From contig NC_071348.1 in assembly GCF_027744825.2 (NCBI RefSeq), positions 607,563-671,562 on the forward strand: a DNA stretch of 64,000 bases, written 5' to 3'. The stretch is from Synchiropus splendidus (taxonomy: Eukaryota > Chordata > Actinopteri > Syngnathiformes > Callionymidae). A model generated the notes under the pieces. The model saw only the letters and a list, made by a program, of their open reading frames with translations, was not told the origin of the DNA and did not search any database. Within the stretch, counting starts at the first letter, position 1. Every line of letters starts with the position of its first letter. The position numbers and the translations under genes are program-made. Shown piece after piece: positions 24,900-37,185 of this stretch.

Positions 24900-26800
24900 C
24901 TGTCACATTCAAACTAAGAACCCCAAACTGGCCCAGCCAGTGCCCGGGTCACCGAGGACTTGCTGAGGTCTTGGTAAAGAGCACATCCTGGGCAAGGATA
25001 GGCACTTTCACAGGTGGAGGTCGTAGTCGTCTTAGTGGTTTGGTTAGGCATCTTGCTGGTTTTATCAATGTCTGGGACTGGACCAGCCCTGTCGGGTCAC
25101 CCCAAAATCAAGACTGAAATCTGGTTGCACCTCTGGAAGCCCATGAGGTCAGACGGTGAGCCAAGTCTCTGCTCAGGATCTGTGAGTCCCACTACTTCCG
25201 AACAAGAAGCCTGGATGAGTGCATGCATTCTAACCAAAGGGCCTTCCTTATTTTAGTTGATGTGGCTGTGCAGCTGCTGCGGCGCATATGTCTTCTTCTT
25301 TTGCTAACACATCTTCTTATGCCCATACTGGCCCATTTTTAGCTCGAGTTACAGAGTCAAAGAGGTTCGAGAGAGGTCAGGGCTGCAACCCACTCTGGTT
25401 TCAACAACATATTGGAGGCCAAGAGAACTAAATCTGCATTATACCTCACACGAACACAGACATGCCGCACCACTTAGAGAGGCTGTTCCACTTAGCACCA
25501 GACAACATGAGACCGGGCCTGAACCGGAGCCAATTAGAACTTACTTAAGGTCTGGTCCGGGGACCCGGCGGGCGGCTACAACATGAATAATTTGTGGAGT
25601 AAAAAGCAAAGTGTTGCCTGTAACAAAGTGTATTGTGTTTGTTAAAGTCCCAACAACTTATTTTGCTGCTGAATAATGAATGTGAAACGGCAGCAAACAT
25701 GCGTTGCCCAGTGAGGGAGAGATAATCTGAAGTCTTTGTAAGTACTTCAACAACAGTGTGGATAACAGACCAGAGCAGGAGCCAGTCTCCCTGCGTGAGA
25801 TGACAGTCCAGCTGTTTGGCAACTTCTCTTGTACTAGTATTTACTCATATCAAACCCTAAAATACCTGTTTTGCATCCTATTTATTCAACTAAATGCAAT
25901 GTTTTATTTCTAGTTCAATGACATCATAGTAAATTACAAATACTCATGTGAAATTTAAAAACCGTGTTGCCTCCATTTTTTGCAGTTGAGTGAAGGGAAG
26001 AACTTGAGAGGCTGTACTGAGATACATTTTCTTTTTTGGAATAAGCAGAAGGATGGATGCATTTTTAGATCAAGTCCAGCTTTTCAGGCGCAAAAGGTTC
26101 CTAGCCTTAAAAACCATGGTTTCCTCCACTGCTGACTCACAGCCTTCTCTGTTGGAATGTGTTCCCTTGTGATGTCCTGCCACACAACGAGGTGTGTTCT
26201 GTCCGTCATCTCATCGTCGTGCAGCGACAGCTCCTGGATGAACTGCATCCAATGCATGTAATAATCCACAGGTTACATGCTTGTTTAATAGCACTCATCA
26301 GTTTTGGAGTTGACGTATAAGGCATGGGTCGCGCGGGAAGGAGGCGCGGTGGCGTCCCCGCCTTGTTGTTATGGTGATTGTCAACGCAGACAGAATGATT
26401 GAACCTGAAGAGCGGCTTTTGTATTTGAAGTTTTCCGCTGTGAGATTAAAAATTTCCACTTGTGGATATAAACCTGGGAAGCGTTTGTATCCCTTTCAAA
26501 CCAAATCCAGTCAAGTGGAGCCTCCATTCTTGTTTTCCAAAACATGACTCTTGCAAACTGTAATGCGTGCAAATGCAATGACTGGAGCAGCCTGCGTCTC
26601 GCGCTCCCTCACTCTTGTTCCCCTCCTTTAGCGCCTGCTTCCTCTCGCTGCCAGTAAATCATATGGTCAGGCTTGTGCGCCACCAGAAAATAATGGGATC
26701 ATATTGCATTCTCTTCCGCCTATCAGACTTTTATACAGAGGAGGAAGAAGAAAGAAGACTTGAATTGACAAACACAATGAGGCTTTCCCAGCGCCCCCAT
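24900..26800. other. intergenic stretch without recognised gene
   Basis: AT-moderate single-copy sequence with no repeat signature or supported frame. Confidence 0.6.
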
Positions 26801-27275
26801 TGAGTCTCTGATTGTTGACTTACCGGAACATGCTGCGGACAGACAGAAGTGGAGATCATCACCAGTTAGGCAAACAACATCTGCTTTGGGGACTTTGATT
26901 TTACCAGCTTTTCTTGCAGCAAAGTCTCCTTCCAGAGTGTCTTGTAGCTGTTTGGGTTTAAAAACAAAAACAAAAACAGACTCCAGCAGTTGCTTCTCCA
27001 GCGCCACTTGTTTTAGTGTCATTGCCTGCAGCATCGGAGAAAGACCTAACCATTTCCAGTGCACTGTCTCTACTGCAGTAAGCATCTTCACCTGGCCAGA
27101 ACCCTGGGACCGCAGGGTGGGGCGGAGAATGTTCCTCCGTCGTGCTCTCTTCACTGAATGAGGCTGGATGTCAGTTGCTGCTAGTAAAACATGGGGCATT
27201 GGATGGACTTCAAATAGCCCCTGACATGTTGTGAAATAGAATGAATGGAGCGCCATCCCATGGTTTATCATAACC

Positions 27276-27475
27276 CACTGCTTCTCAATTATTTTCTGTA
27301 GCACCCCCCAAGAAGTGAAAGAAAACAATACAGATCAACTCACACTACCTTTATTAACACCATTGTTGTCTGTCACAGAAATAACAAAGGGGTGATCGGA
27401 TCTAGTACGTCAGAGAAGTGTTTTCCCAGGTCACATGCGCTGGCGGGGGGGCGGCTCACTGTTTGAGAAGGACTG
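27276..27475. mobile_element. hAT-like miniature inverted-repeat element (MITE)
   Basis: A 200-bp segment with imperfect terminal inverted repeats: CACTGCTTCTCAATTATT at the left and CAGTCCTTCTCAAACAGT on the - strand at the right. The flanking 8-mers TCATAACC (27268-27275) and CCATAACA (27476-27483) match at six of eight positions, as expected for an aged hAT target-site duplication. The TTCTCAATTATTTTCTGT end is familiar from teleost hAT elements. No transposase is encoded. Confidence 0.6.
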
Positions 27476-27999
27476 CCATAACATGCCAACGTGCGACAAT
27501 GAAGCCAGCCTTGGTCATCCGTACAGACTCAAAGGCAACTTTCCCACCGTCAATATATGAGTGAGGGTGGAACAAACAACATGGCTGAAGGTGGCTCCCA
27601 TAGCCGAATCACTTGAGAATGATGGTCGGGCAAAAAGCAGAGTGCGCGCTCAGAAAAACCAAGACACAAAGAGAACTCATGAGGACTCATGAGCTAACAT
27701 GTGGAAGGTAAATATGCAAAGGCATTTCACATTTTTCCTGTGGTACAACCCACGTGTGTTTACACAGCAGTTTTCAGTTGGCTTTTGTCTGCAGCTACAT
27801 CGGTAATCAATGTGATCGTCGATAGACACCTCATGTAAACACCGCAATTGGAGTTTGGTCCTGTTTTGGGAAAAGGTCAATAGTTTATTGTGGCCACGGT
27901 CCGGAACCCACAGGAAGCTCATGTTCGGCCAGACATGCCATTTAGTCCTCTCTGTAATCTCCCATATGGTCCTGGCCAAGGCCTCCGTCTTTACTCATG

Positions 28000-30900
28000 C
28001 ACGCACTCCCGGCAAAGCCGACATTTCCTGGGGTCAGAGTGGATATAGGTGGAGGGGTCGTCCGCAGCACGCGCCCTGATGGCCTTGATTCATCTCCAGC
28101 AACTACGGTTTGTCTTCTACAGCTGAGTGAACAACTTCATTTCGACTGATGAGTTCAAGCGCGGGTCAGGGCGGTCCTCATCTGTGACATTACAACAACA
28201 ACACAATGTGGATTCATTCCTCTCGCCGTGGAAACAACTGCGAGGTGGCAGCTTCGGAGACGCGCTGCAATTAGGATCGACCGACCCAAGTGATGTTCAG
28301 ACCCCTCGCTCCCTGCTGGTCATGTGGCTTCAGTCACGACGCGCCAGCGTAAACAATGAGGGCTTTTCTTCCAGACCTTTTCTACATCTGACCGATGATT
28401 GTTTGGAGTCTGTCCCTCTGTAGCTTCCTGGCTCCCGCAAATGAATGCTCTCGACACAAACAGGTGAGGAAATCAGAGAGAGTCTTTTTCACAAAGAAGC
28501 AGTCAGAGAAACGCAGGCTTCAAGTGGTGTTTGCCTTTGAGACCATCCATTCGGTTGCAGGCCTCCCATTTGCATCAAATATAAGGAAGCCTAAATCAAA
28601 GAGAGTGGAGAACTATTTTTGATATTTTCGCCGAGTGCCATCTGTAAGCGCGTGTCTGGGTTTTTGCATCTCGAGTCTCTCAGGCGTTCACCATCTTCCC
28701 TTCTGATTGAAAGCTGTTTATTTTTGTTTTGCCTTTTTCCGGTTGAAATATTCTTGTTTTTCTTTTTTGCCCATCTAGAGGTGGAGAAAACAAGCACTAA
28801 GCTGTGCTGTTCGTAGCTGTGGATGCCAAAATAGGAAACGAAGATTGACGGAAATGAAGTCATTGTTCCGAGCTAATGCATCTAATATGTACTGCAAACC
28901 AGTCTCATATTATGCTACGTGAGATTTTAGATGTGCTTTGTATCCATTTGAAAGTATATAAGTGCAGGGTCAAGGAGTGGTACATGAAAAAAATCATTCA
29001 AGGGCTAAGAAGAGAGTGCAGGCAGGGAGCAGTAGACTGAGATCAGACCAGCCGATCTGTTCAGCGCAACAGTAATGGCCACTGCCAGCATGTTCCCAGA
29101 CCCAGGGGTCAGGGTCCAAAGAGTCAGAGATGAAGATCCTGCGGGTGTCAGCGGGAGTGACTAGGAAGGACAAATGAGTCTCTCCATGGATGTCTGGAGC
29201 CGTTTGTGGAGAGGAGAGACAAAGTTGGAGCAAGGATGATGGAGCTGGAGAGGAGGAGACCAGTGAGGTTCATGACGCTGAACGTACATTTGATGAAATG
29301 AGCCACCTATATTCAGATCGACTGAGATGGAAAACCATTCTGTGCAGAAGCTGGGTACTGAATCTCTGACTCTGTGGGCTCCTACCTGCCTGCTGACAAA
29401 AACAAGCAGCATTATTACAAATAAATACTGGTTTTAATATATAGGCCTGTCACCGCAGCGTATTGTGCTTATGCTGCAGGAGTAATTGAATCTGTGCAGA
29501 TAGTGATCTGGCTGGATAAATGGATTGTTCCAGAAGACCAATGTGAGCGGAGGCTTCTGTGATGAGTGGAGAGTCACCCCACTGTTTAGCAACGAAGGGC
29601 ATATTGTGAGATGGACTGGAGGTGTCCTGCGATGTATGTCAGAGCCTGGTTTATCACGCGCCTGGTGATGAAGCTGGTGCGTCTGGGAGGTTTGAAATAC
29701 GGCTGTGTGTTATCTGGGCTGTGGAATATTCATTGCTGCAATTATTCAAATGTGCTGTGCTCCTGTCTGCGTTTATGTGTACTGAGAGGAGATATGGCGC
29801 ATGAGAAGTTATTCACAATTGTCTGTACATAAATCAGCATGGCATTATGAAAATCAACACGCCGCGACATGAAACCTCGCCGAGGATAAGACATCTTACC
29901 TGAGACGCCGAAGAGAATTCAGTACGGACTGTAGGAGCCTCCAAAGTGTGAAGGAAGTTGAAGCCTTCTTTTGTGTATGTTGAGTTTGGAAACCAGTGTG
30001 TTGAATCCGTTTGAAAGAAGAAAAAAATCTGCTCAAGACAGTGAAACAGATGAGAAACCTTCGCTTCACGAGATGACTTTTTTCCCCTGGAAAAACAGAA
30101 AAAAAGTTCAGCCTCCCACAGCTCAGGCTACTGTGAAGAAGTTTCTCTCCTCTTCAAGGTTGAGGATCAAACCCAACTCTCCGGCCTGTGTGTGTGTGAC
30201 AGTGGAAGGTTTTAGGGCTGAGACCTCCACCACCTGTTGTAGGAGATTACATTCAGAAGACAACCACGTCAGGGTGTGCCCTGCCCTGAGACGTCCCCAA
30301 ACAAAGTTTTTTTTTCCCAGTCAAAGCTGGAGACCATGAATGGAGGAGCATATACAGTATCTATAGTCAGGAGCTTGTTGTTTTCACTCAGCTCCTGATC
30401 CTAAAAAACACTTCCAAACATTCCTCAGTGGAGCTCTCTGCAAGGACCAGCGACGCACGCACTCAAACAAACAGCACTGACCGACAGGACAGTCCATCTT
30501 CGCCTCACTCAAGAACAAGAGCCCAAGATACCACTGGGTCAGAAGGTCCAGACCAGTTTTGGCAGGAAGAGGATGACAGAGAAGAAACCTTGTCGTATCC
30601 CCATCCTTCCATCACTGGCCAACAGGAGCCGCATGTGTCTTCACATGGAAAAGGAAAACAAGACGACAATTTTTCTCTGAAATTGTCTCCACACAGACAA
30701 AACAAGGGTTTTGTTTCACCCAATCGACCGAGCTGAGACAAAGAGCTTGTCTCCTTCCAGCTCGAGAGAAGACAGAGAAGGAATATGTAACCGTCCTTAA
30801 GTCATTTTGTTTACTGCTCCTGACTCTTGTGTACTCTGGGTAAAATCTCCGGGCGTTGGAACAAAACTCAGCAAATTGGTACCTGAGGTTTATTTCTCTT

Positions 30901-33880
30901 TGAGCTCCCTCACCTGGGAGTCGGGCGGAGAATTGCCTGGTAGGCCTGAACTGCAAACAGCTTTCTCTCTGATCTGCTCCCTTCGCCCTCTCACCGTTTG
31001 AACTGTGTGTTTCCCCTGGCATTCTGGGAACGGTTTCTCTCTATGTGTTGAGAAAGAAAAAGCCCGTGCTCTTCATACATTTTTTAAAGTCTGCTGTACG
31101 TTGCTCTCATGCAACGCGCTTGGCCAGACGCACCTTTTTGGCGCCGCACCGTCCCGTGTTGTGCATTCAGGACGTCAACACCTGAGCGCTGGTTATTCGA
31201 GGGAAAAGGTCCAGTGACTTTCCGCCTATTTGTAAACAAGTTTAGAGAACATGAACACATTAGTGTCAGTTCTCTGTAAATTCAGTGTTAAGAAATGCCA
31301 AGTGCAAGAACAACACGGCGCTTTGATGAAGCTGTCACCGATCAATAATTCATCAGGACTGTGCTGGGCAATACCGACCGACGTCTCCATAAGTTTCTAG
31401 CCAGAATAACAGGAGAATTAAATGCGAAGTGAAAGATGAAGACGGAGAAACACTCACACAACATGTTTATATTTAATGGCTTTTCGCGTTGGGAAATGCC
31501 ACCATGTGCCCGGTCAGCATGTTCGGACGCGGCGGAAGGAAGGAGGACCTGCGAGGGAGGAGAAGGGGGTGAGAAACAACTCCGTACAAGCACCTCTGGT
31601 TTGTTCTCATTTCATTATTTAGCCGCATGAAGAAGGGAAAAAAATGCTTCAGCCACCATCTTGTGGAATTGCCCGCTAATCCTCACAACCTCCAGCTCAG
31701 CGGTGGTGCTGGTGGTCTCACTGTGTGTTTGTATGTACATGCGTGCACCTGCGCATGTGTTGCGGCTCTGGTTTCTAGTGTGTGTGGCCAAAATCTAAAT
31801 CCATGCCAGGACAGCAATCCGGTCTGAAAACACAACTCCTAATCCTTTAACCTTCAGAACAAGAGGAGAAAAAACAGCTGAAGGGCCCCGCGTGGCGAAG
31901 CAGAGGAAGAGAGGCAGACACCCAACTAAGACCCGGCCAGACCGGGGCAGGAGGCCACTGATATTCTCTCAAACGCCCCCCTCCCGTCCTCCCGTCCTCC
32001 GCTCCTCAAGGCAGGAAAATAGATTTCTATTTTGGGTGGTTTGATATGGCTGATCGTGGTTCAGGGCCTGGAGTTAGGCTGATCAGAGTCAGATGGTTCC
32101 TGATGGCCTTCCAGTCTGCCGGCGCTCTGATGCTGCCCTGCTGATAGCATCGCAATCACTCCTACCACTGTCACTCTCTGTTTCTGTCCAGAAGCACTCA
32201 GTGTTCCGTCAGCGTGTTTGTGTGTGTCAGGCGCCGACGACAAAATATGGCTCCTCCTTCCTGCAGCGGCCCCATCAGGAGGCGGGATGAGGCCGGACCA
32301 TGGTTGTGGTGAGGGCTTGGCCTCATGATGCCGGAGCTGCAGCTGGACTGTCCAGTAGCTTCCTGCTGGTGTCTCGCGCCACCAAATTGTCTCTTGTTTG
32401 ACCGCTTTCCTCTCCCTTGTTTGGTGGCCGCACCTGTCCAAAGGTGTGTCTGTGTTGTGAGACTCTTGTCGTCAACTGTAAAGTATTGCATTGAATCCCA
32501 TGAATTTCCTTCTTCAACATGAGACTGTGTTTCACTCTTACTGTTTAGCACTTGGTAAGAGTGATGACTGCTGCAGTGCATGATGGCACAATTCATTCAC
32601 AGTAGTGCACTCAGCAGATCCCTGCAACTAGGAAATCACCTCCACCAAGGAACTCACTTCCACCCACATGTGGCCTGCGCCCCTTTAGTTTGACTTCCCA
32701 GTTCAGCCACTTTATTCCTCATTGAAAATACGATTATTATATATTGATATGTGGTTAAAACTGAATTCATCACTTTGCACTGCTTTAGATGCATCTCATA
32801 AGTGTGGAAACGTATGTGAATTTCATTGTTCTTTCTGGGCAGGATTGGCTCAAATGAGAGCTGGCGGTTCTTAAGTGGAAGACGTACGTATTGCAGATGT
32901 GGATACACTTACCATTTCATGCCCTTGAAGTAGTACAGAAAAACCAGACGCTTCTCACCTTCATCTCCTGAAGCCGTGATTTCAGCGCTCCACCACTTGA
33001 ACCACAATTCTCCATTCTGTCAGAACTGAAACGTTTGCTTCCTTTGCTTGTATTGATTTTAATGCTTGGCGAGTGTTTCTGACAATAAATAAATAAAATG
33101 TTCCGCCTCTTCTGTGTCTTCGTAGCCCCCAGCATATTCCTGAAGCTTCAGTCTGGGAAGTGGAATAAGTAAACAAGAGAAGATCTGAGGAGACTTGGCC
33201 GGCGGCGCCGCCTATACTGACTCACAAACTCATGCATCGCTCACGTAAACATGCAGCACACAGATCGAAGTGGTTTCAACAAAGCAAGTGGACCGTTGCT
33301 TCTTGCTTTGTCTGTCCAGATTATCCTCATAATCTGCTGGAGATCAGAGCCGGCATGTGTCTATCCTACCGTCCTTTAGGAGCTTGTGTCGTTCTCCAGA
33401 ACATGCTGGGCGTGTGACGTGCCACTGTCAACTGGGTAATGTGATTTGGGCATGATGGATAAATGATGTGTCCATAATCTCGCTCCACTGTGGCCCCAAG
33501 ATCTCGATTCCTAAGCACTTCTGACTCACTCATTCATCCATGGCATCATGTCTTCCTCTTGAGTTTCTTGGATTTTATTTTTCTAAAGCAGCTCAGGTGC
33601 CCGAGTGGTTGCAGCTGCTTGTGGAGGTGAACTGAACCCTGACAGAGAGGAGCTGAGTCAGCTCGTTGGACTTGATCTGTGTGGGGCAGAACACAGTTGG
33701 TGTAGACATGTTTTCTGTCTTCTGCCTCAGATAAAGCAGCCGCTAAGCTAAGATCTTTGTGCTGGTCCTGGAGCTCGTCCTGCATCAGTCCTATGAGGAT
33801 GCGACCCACGGGCTGTGTCTGTTTGGCGACCCTTCTCACTGCTGAAGCAGACAGGTATGAAGGGAAGAAAGCTCCTGCTG
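28000..33880. other. intergenic stretch, only one repeat remnant recognised
   Basis: Apart from the LINE fragment at 29.1 kb, there are no exons, RNA genes or repeats that I can name. Confidence 0.55.
29110..29290 (+). mobile_element. decayed LINE polymerase C-terminal fragment
   Basis: SEMKILRVSAGVTRKDK followed by a stop (29124-29176) matches the C-terminal part of a common teleost LINE polymerase (KMLRFSLGVTRMDR-type). The next 100 bp, GTGGAGAGGAGAGACA and on, continue the similarity out of frame. The copy is decayed. Confidence 0.65.
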
Positions 33881-34235
33881 GATCCTTGTTAGTGTGTTCA
33901 CTTTGCACGGCGCAGAATGTGTAAAGTCATTCAGGATAAATGTGGACATCATGTCCCTCCACCCAGCCACTGCACTACATTTCCAGTGGCAGGCACTTGC
34001 GCTCGTCCTCCATACCATTAGGCCATTAATGTTGACAGGATCAATAGCTGTGTTTTGGCCCCAGCGCCCCTGCCAGAGATAGCATGTCACCGCTGACAGA
34101 CAAATATCCGCGCTGGGCCGGTGACTGAGAGGAAATGGCAGGACTTTTCCGTTAAGATCATCCAACACGGTATTGATTTGCCCCGCACTAATCATACATC
34201 AGAGCGGAATAAATGGCTCTGAGGCAAACTCTCCA
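33880..34235. promoter_or_regulatory. strong candidate conserved non-coding element
   Basis: About 350 bp of balanced, non-repetitive DNA with GGCCATTAATGTTGACAGG, CGGTATTGATTTGCC and GCACTAATCATACATC. Open frames over it lack known domains. Confidence 0.4.
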
Positions 34236-34389
34236 TTGTTCAGGATTGGGAGCTGTAATAAAAAAGACAGACATTTCTTTTATTGCTTGTAACTCGGGGC
34301 GAGTCACATCATGGTGTCTGGATGGGGAAAGGTCGGCTTGGATCGTGGTTTTCAGCGGCTGAGCTCACAACCATGTCCCCAAATGTAGT

Positions 34390-34745
34390 AGTGTTGACAG
34401 ACACTTGACCGGATGAAGAAGACTTGACGTGGCGGAGGCTTGAACTCCAAGTGAAAGAATGACCTGCTGTGTGGCGTGTCAGCACTTAGCAAGCCGAGTT
34501 GAGGTTTCCCGGCGTTTGGAGACACAGGGAGGAGCACGGTGGAGGACTTGCTGTGGCACCCCTTACTGGGGAAGTGCTCTAAAAAGAGCTGAAATTCTGC
34601 TAAAACCATGGCCTCAGATTTAGCAGTGGTGATCTTCATCCCTCTGGCTCAACACCGTTGAGCGATTCAGTAACCTTGTCGATCGATGAGGCCATCAGGT
34701 CCCACATCATCCACAAAAAGCAATCCACTGCAGCACAAAACCTTC
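34390..34745 (-). mobile_element. decayed LINE reverse-transcriptase fragment
   Basis: On the - strand it reads LLFVDDVGPDGL and then, after stops, GMKITTAKSEAMVL. These resemble the FADD palm region and the downstream (G)MKISTSKSEAMVL segment of a teleost non-LTR polymerase. Spacing is shortened and FADD has become FVDD. The region to 34390 may include the element's diverged 3' part. Confidence 0.65.
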
Positions 34746-35199
34746 CCTCCGTGACAGCGGCTGGTGACATAGGTGACAAGGCAGAACCTGCCCCGGGCCA
34801 CAGCATGTTGGGAGAGACTTGTCAAGCTTCACAGGAACAAAAGCCTTTTAATTACTTCTTTGTTCGGCGCTTGACGTCCAATGTTGCCATTATCTCTTAT
34901 AACTGGACGCTTGACAAGCCAAAGAGACTTATGGCCAACTTGGAATGTACCACTGACTGGCTGACTTCCAGAGCTTCCACTGGACTGTGCGTCAGTGAGC
35001 AGCTTGACACAGGTCTGCACTCCCTGAGTGCTATTTTAGTTTGCCAAATCGGCGATTGCGATCGGTAGAAAAGGTCTTTGCGTCAAAGCAGACGTGAGCG
35101 ATGTGGTGGTGAAGTGCCAAACAGAAAGAGCATTACCTTTGTCATGGTTCGTGCCGCGGCGCCGACAAAAATCTGCTGACCTGTGAATTATTCATAGTC

Positions 35200-35585
35200 A
35201 CGGTATGAATAAATAAAGTAAACAGGCCGCGCGCTCACTCCACATATCTTGGAAGTATTTGCCCATTTAATCATGGAAATTTAACGGACGCTGCGGCAGG
35301 TTCCGTCAGCACTCGGGGCTCCGGGGACAGTTGCAAACTTGACCAACTGCCAATACGCTGTTTAACTCATTTGAAGGACCAGACTGTAAAGTCTCCTCTC
35401 GAGGTTCCCTGATAATTAACCTGCCTTGGAAAAAAGGCACACGTGTCAATCCATTCATAATTACTGCCGATGGTCTCCGCGCCATGTTTCCCAGCGCCCA
35501 GGTAATTTTGGTCGACACAAGCCTGATAAATCAATGCGGCTAGCAACCTGGTGCTAAATGAATGTGAGCTTGCAGATGCCTCGCA
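35200..35585. promoter_or_regulatory. strong candidate conserved non-coding element
   Basis: CTGATAATTAACCTGCC, CCATTCATAATTACTGCCG, CAGGTAATTTTGG, GATAAATCAATGC and CCATTTAATCATGG in single-copy DNA. It abuts a second candidate to the right. Confidence 0.45.
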
Positions 35586-35589
35586 GCAC

Positions 35590-35960
35590 TAGCGTCGATG
35601 GTTTCCCTCTCTACATGCAAATGACCCCCTGTCCTGGATCTTTCATTACGGATCAATGGCTGTTTGCTTTATTTCCACGTTGGGCGCCGTGAACCGCGAC
35701 GCCACGGGGCCAAATGTTGAACAGAGAATTTACAGGTTTGCTATCGAGCACTTTGAAACAATAAAGCTGCCAGTGAGCGACTAAACAAACGAGAGGATAG
35801 AGTGGCTGCTGCGGCCCAAGATTAACATGATAGATACAACATCCAAGGGTGTAATTATTCTTTACTGACACAAACGTTTAGCCTCCAGAGTGGAACGCTG
35901 TTTACCGCAAATACAGCCACCACGCTTGACCTCATCATGCCGGGATTTACCTGAGCGAAT
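35590..35960. promoter_or_regulatory. strong candidate conserved non-coding element
   Basis: Contains TTTCATTACGGATCAATGG, CACTTTGAAACAATAAAGCT (SOX/TCF-like), AGATTAACATGATAG and GGTGTAATTATTCTTTA. Composition and texture match vertebrate enhancers. Confidence 0.45.
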
Positions 35961-36230
35961 GCAAAATGCCCTGCAGTCAGTCAGTGTCCGGGTTTTTGTT
36001 GACTCGCCGCTGCTGTTTTGTTTTTGCTTCAACCTTATTTATTGACTGAATAAAAAGTTTGCTCAGATCCTGCTCAGTAAGAGATGAGATAAGAGGATCA
36101 GCCAGAGCAAGAAACGGTGACTCCTCTAGAATCAATATAACATGAGTTTCAAGCTGGGCCGAGGGAACGTTCTAGTCTTTGTGTCCAGTCGATCCTCTCT
36201 TGTGAAGATGCTAGTCCGGCTGACGCCACG

Positions 36231-36400
36231 TCAGAGTCGGAGCTTTACCACCTCCTCAAAGTCAGCAGTAAAAAGGGTAAAAAGGAAGGGAGCCAGGGTG
36301 GTACCCTGAGGCACGCCCGCACTGCAGACACGCAGACACGAGTGGAACCAGAGTGGAAGCAGTGTCTCTGCAGTGTTGAGGTTGGGGAAGGAGAGCAGCT
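36231..36400 (-). mobile_element. decayed LINE reverse-transcriptase fragment (VPQG motif)
   Basis: The - strand frame ending in a stop at 36231 reads ...VCSAGVPQGTTLAPFLFTLF. This is the conserved reverse-transcriptase motif preceding the catalytic palm (x-G-x-PQG-x-x-L-x-PFLF) of L2/Rex-type LINEs. No other domain survives beside it. Confidence 0.7.
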
Positions 36401-36949
36401 GACAAGCCTCTAGTTGGGAAGAGGGAATGATGATGAATGCAAGGTTTTATTTTCGCCTCATTAGAGGTGCCACTATCTTTGTTTTCTGGAACTCAGAACC
36501 TTTATGAGCACATACATATCATAGTCCTCTACAGTGTCAGTTTGACAGAGCAAAGACAGGAGGTCTTTGCCTGTGGTTCCTCAGTGGAGCCCTCTGCTGT
36601 CAGGGTGACCGGCGCACTGACACCGCCGTGCTCTTCCTCCATGAATTCCTTTGAAGTTGAGTTCAACATGTTTTGTGGATTTTTTAGAACACATTATCCC
36701 GTTCACATCGTCAATATTGACTCGCACCGTGGCACTGTTTTCGGGAACAGCCGCTCCTCGCCGACATGTGATGGAGGGGAATCACGTTGAAATACTGTGG
36801 AGGGAAAGCAACTGTTCCAGCTTGAGATTTTTGATTTGGAATGCCACTTCAGACTTGTTTTGGACTCGTGAGTGGAATTTTGATCCTTGAAATGGCGAAC
36901 TTTGTGGAGGAATCACAAACGCGCCTCACGGTACATCATGTGTATAATT

Positions 36950-36968
36950 GTACAGTAGGGGGCAGCGT
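36950..36968 (+). promoter_or_regulatory. CTCF-type motif, + orientation
   Basis: GTACAGTAGGGGGCAGCGT fits the CTCF core (CAGTAGGGGGCAGC pattern). It lies 5.8 kb upstream of the irx2a start and points towards the gene. It is a motif match only; occupancy is unknown. Confidence 0.55.
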
Positions 36969-36969
36969 G

Positions 36970-37185
36970 CCAGCGTATACATCAAAGGGCCCATACATCA
37001 TCTGGCATCCAGACCACCAGGGACAATAGCGGAGAGCTGCGGCTGCCAACTCCTGACTGTAGGAATATGGCAGTCTCTGCATTGTCCTGCCAGCGAATTA
37101 AGGCGATGCGCTGCTTCCCAGGTCTCGATTTTGCATGTGATTTGTCGGCGTTCCCGCGTGTGTGACCACCGATGTTCATGAGCGA
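36970..37185. promoter_or_regulatory. candidate conserved non-coding element beside CTCF-type motif
   Basis: Balanced single-copy DNA (GGAATATGGCAGTCTC, CAGCGAATTAAGGCG) immediately right of the CTCF-type motif at 36950. Confidence 0.3.

Noticed and set aside
26781..26800. Third CTCF-like motif (- strand ATGGGGGCGCTGG)
   Set aside because: The required A before the G run is T and the left half is poor, so the match is too weak.
33595..33640. tRNA-like GTGCCCGAGTGGTTGCAG
   Set aside because: Resembles a D-arm by chance. No anticodon arm, T-arm (GGTTCRA) or acceptor pairing follows.
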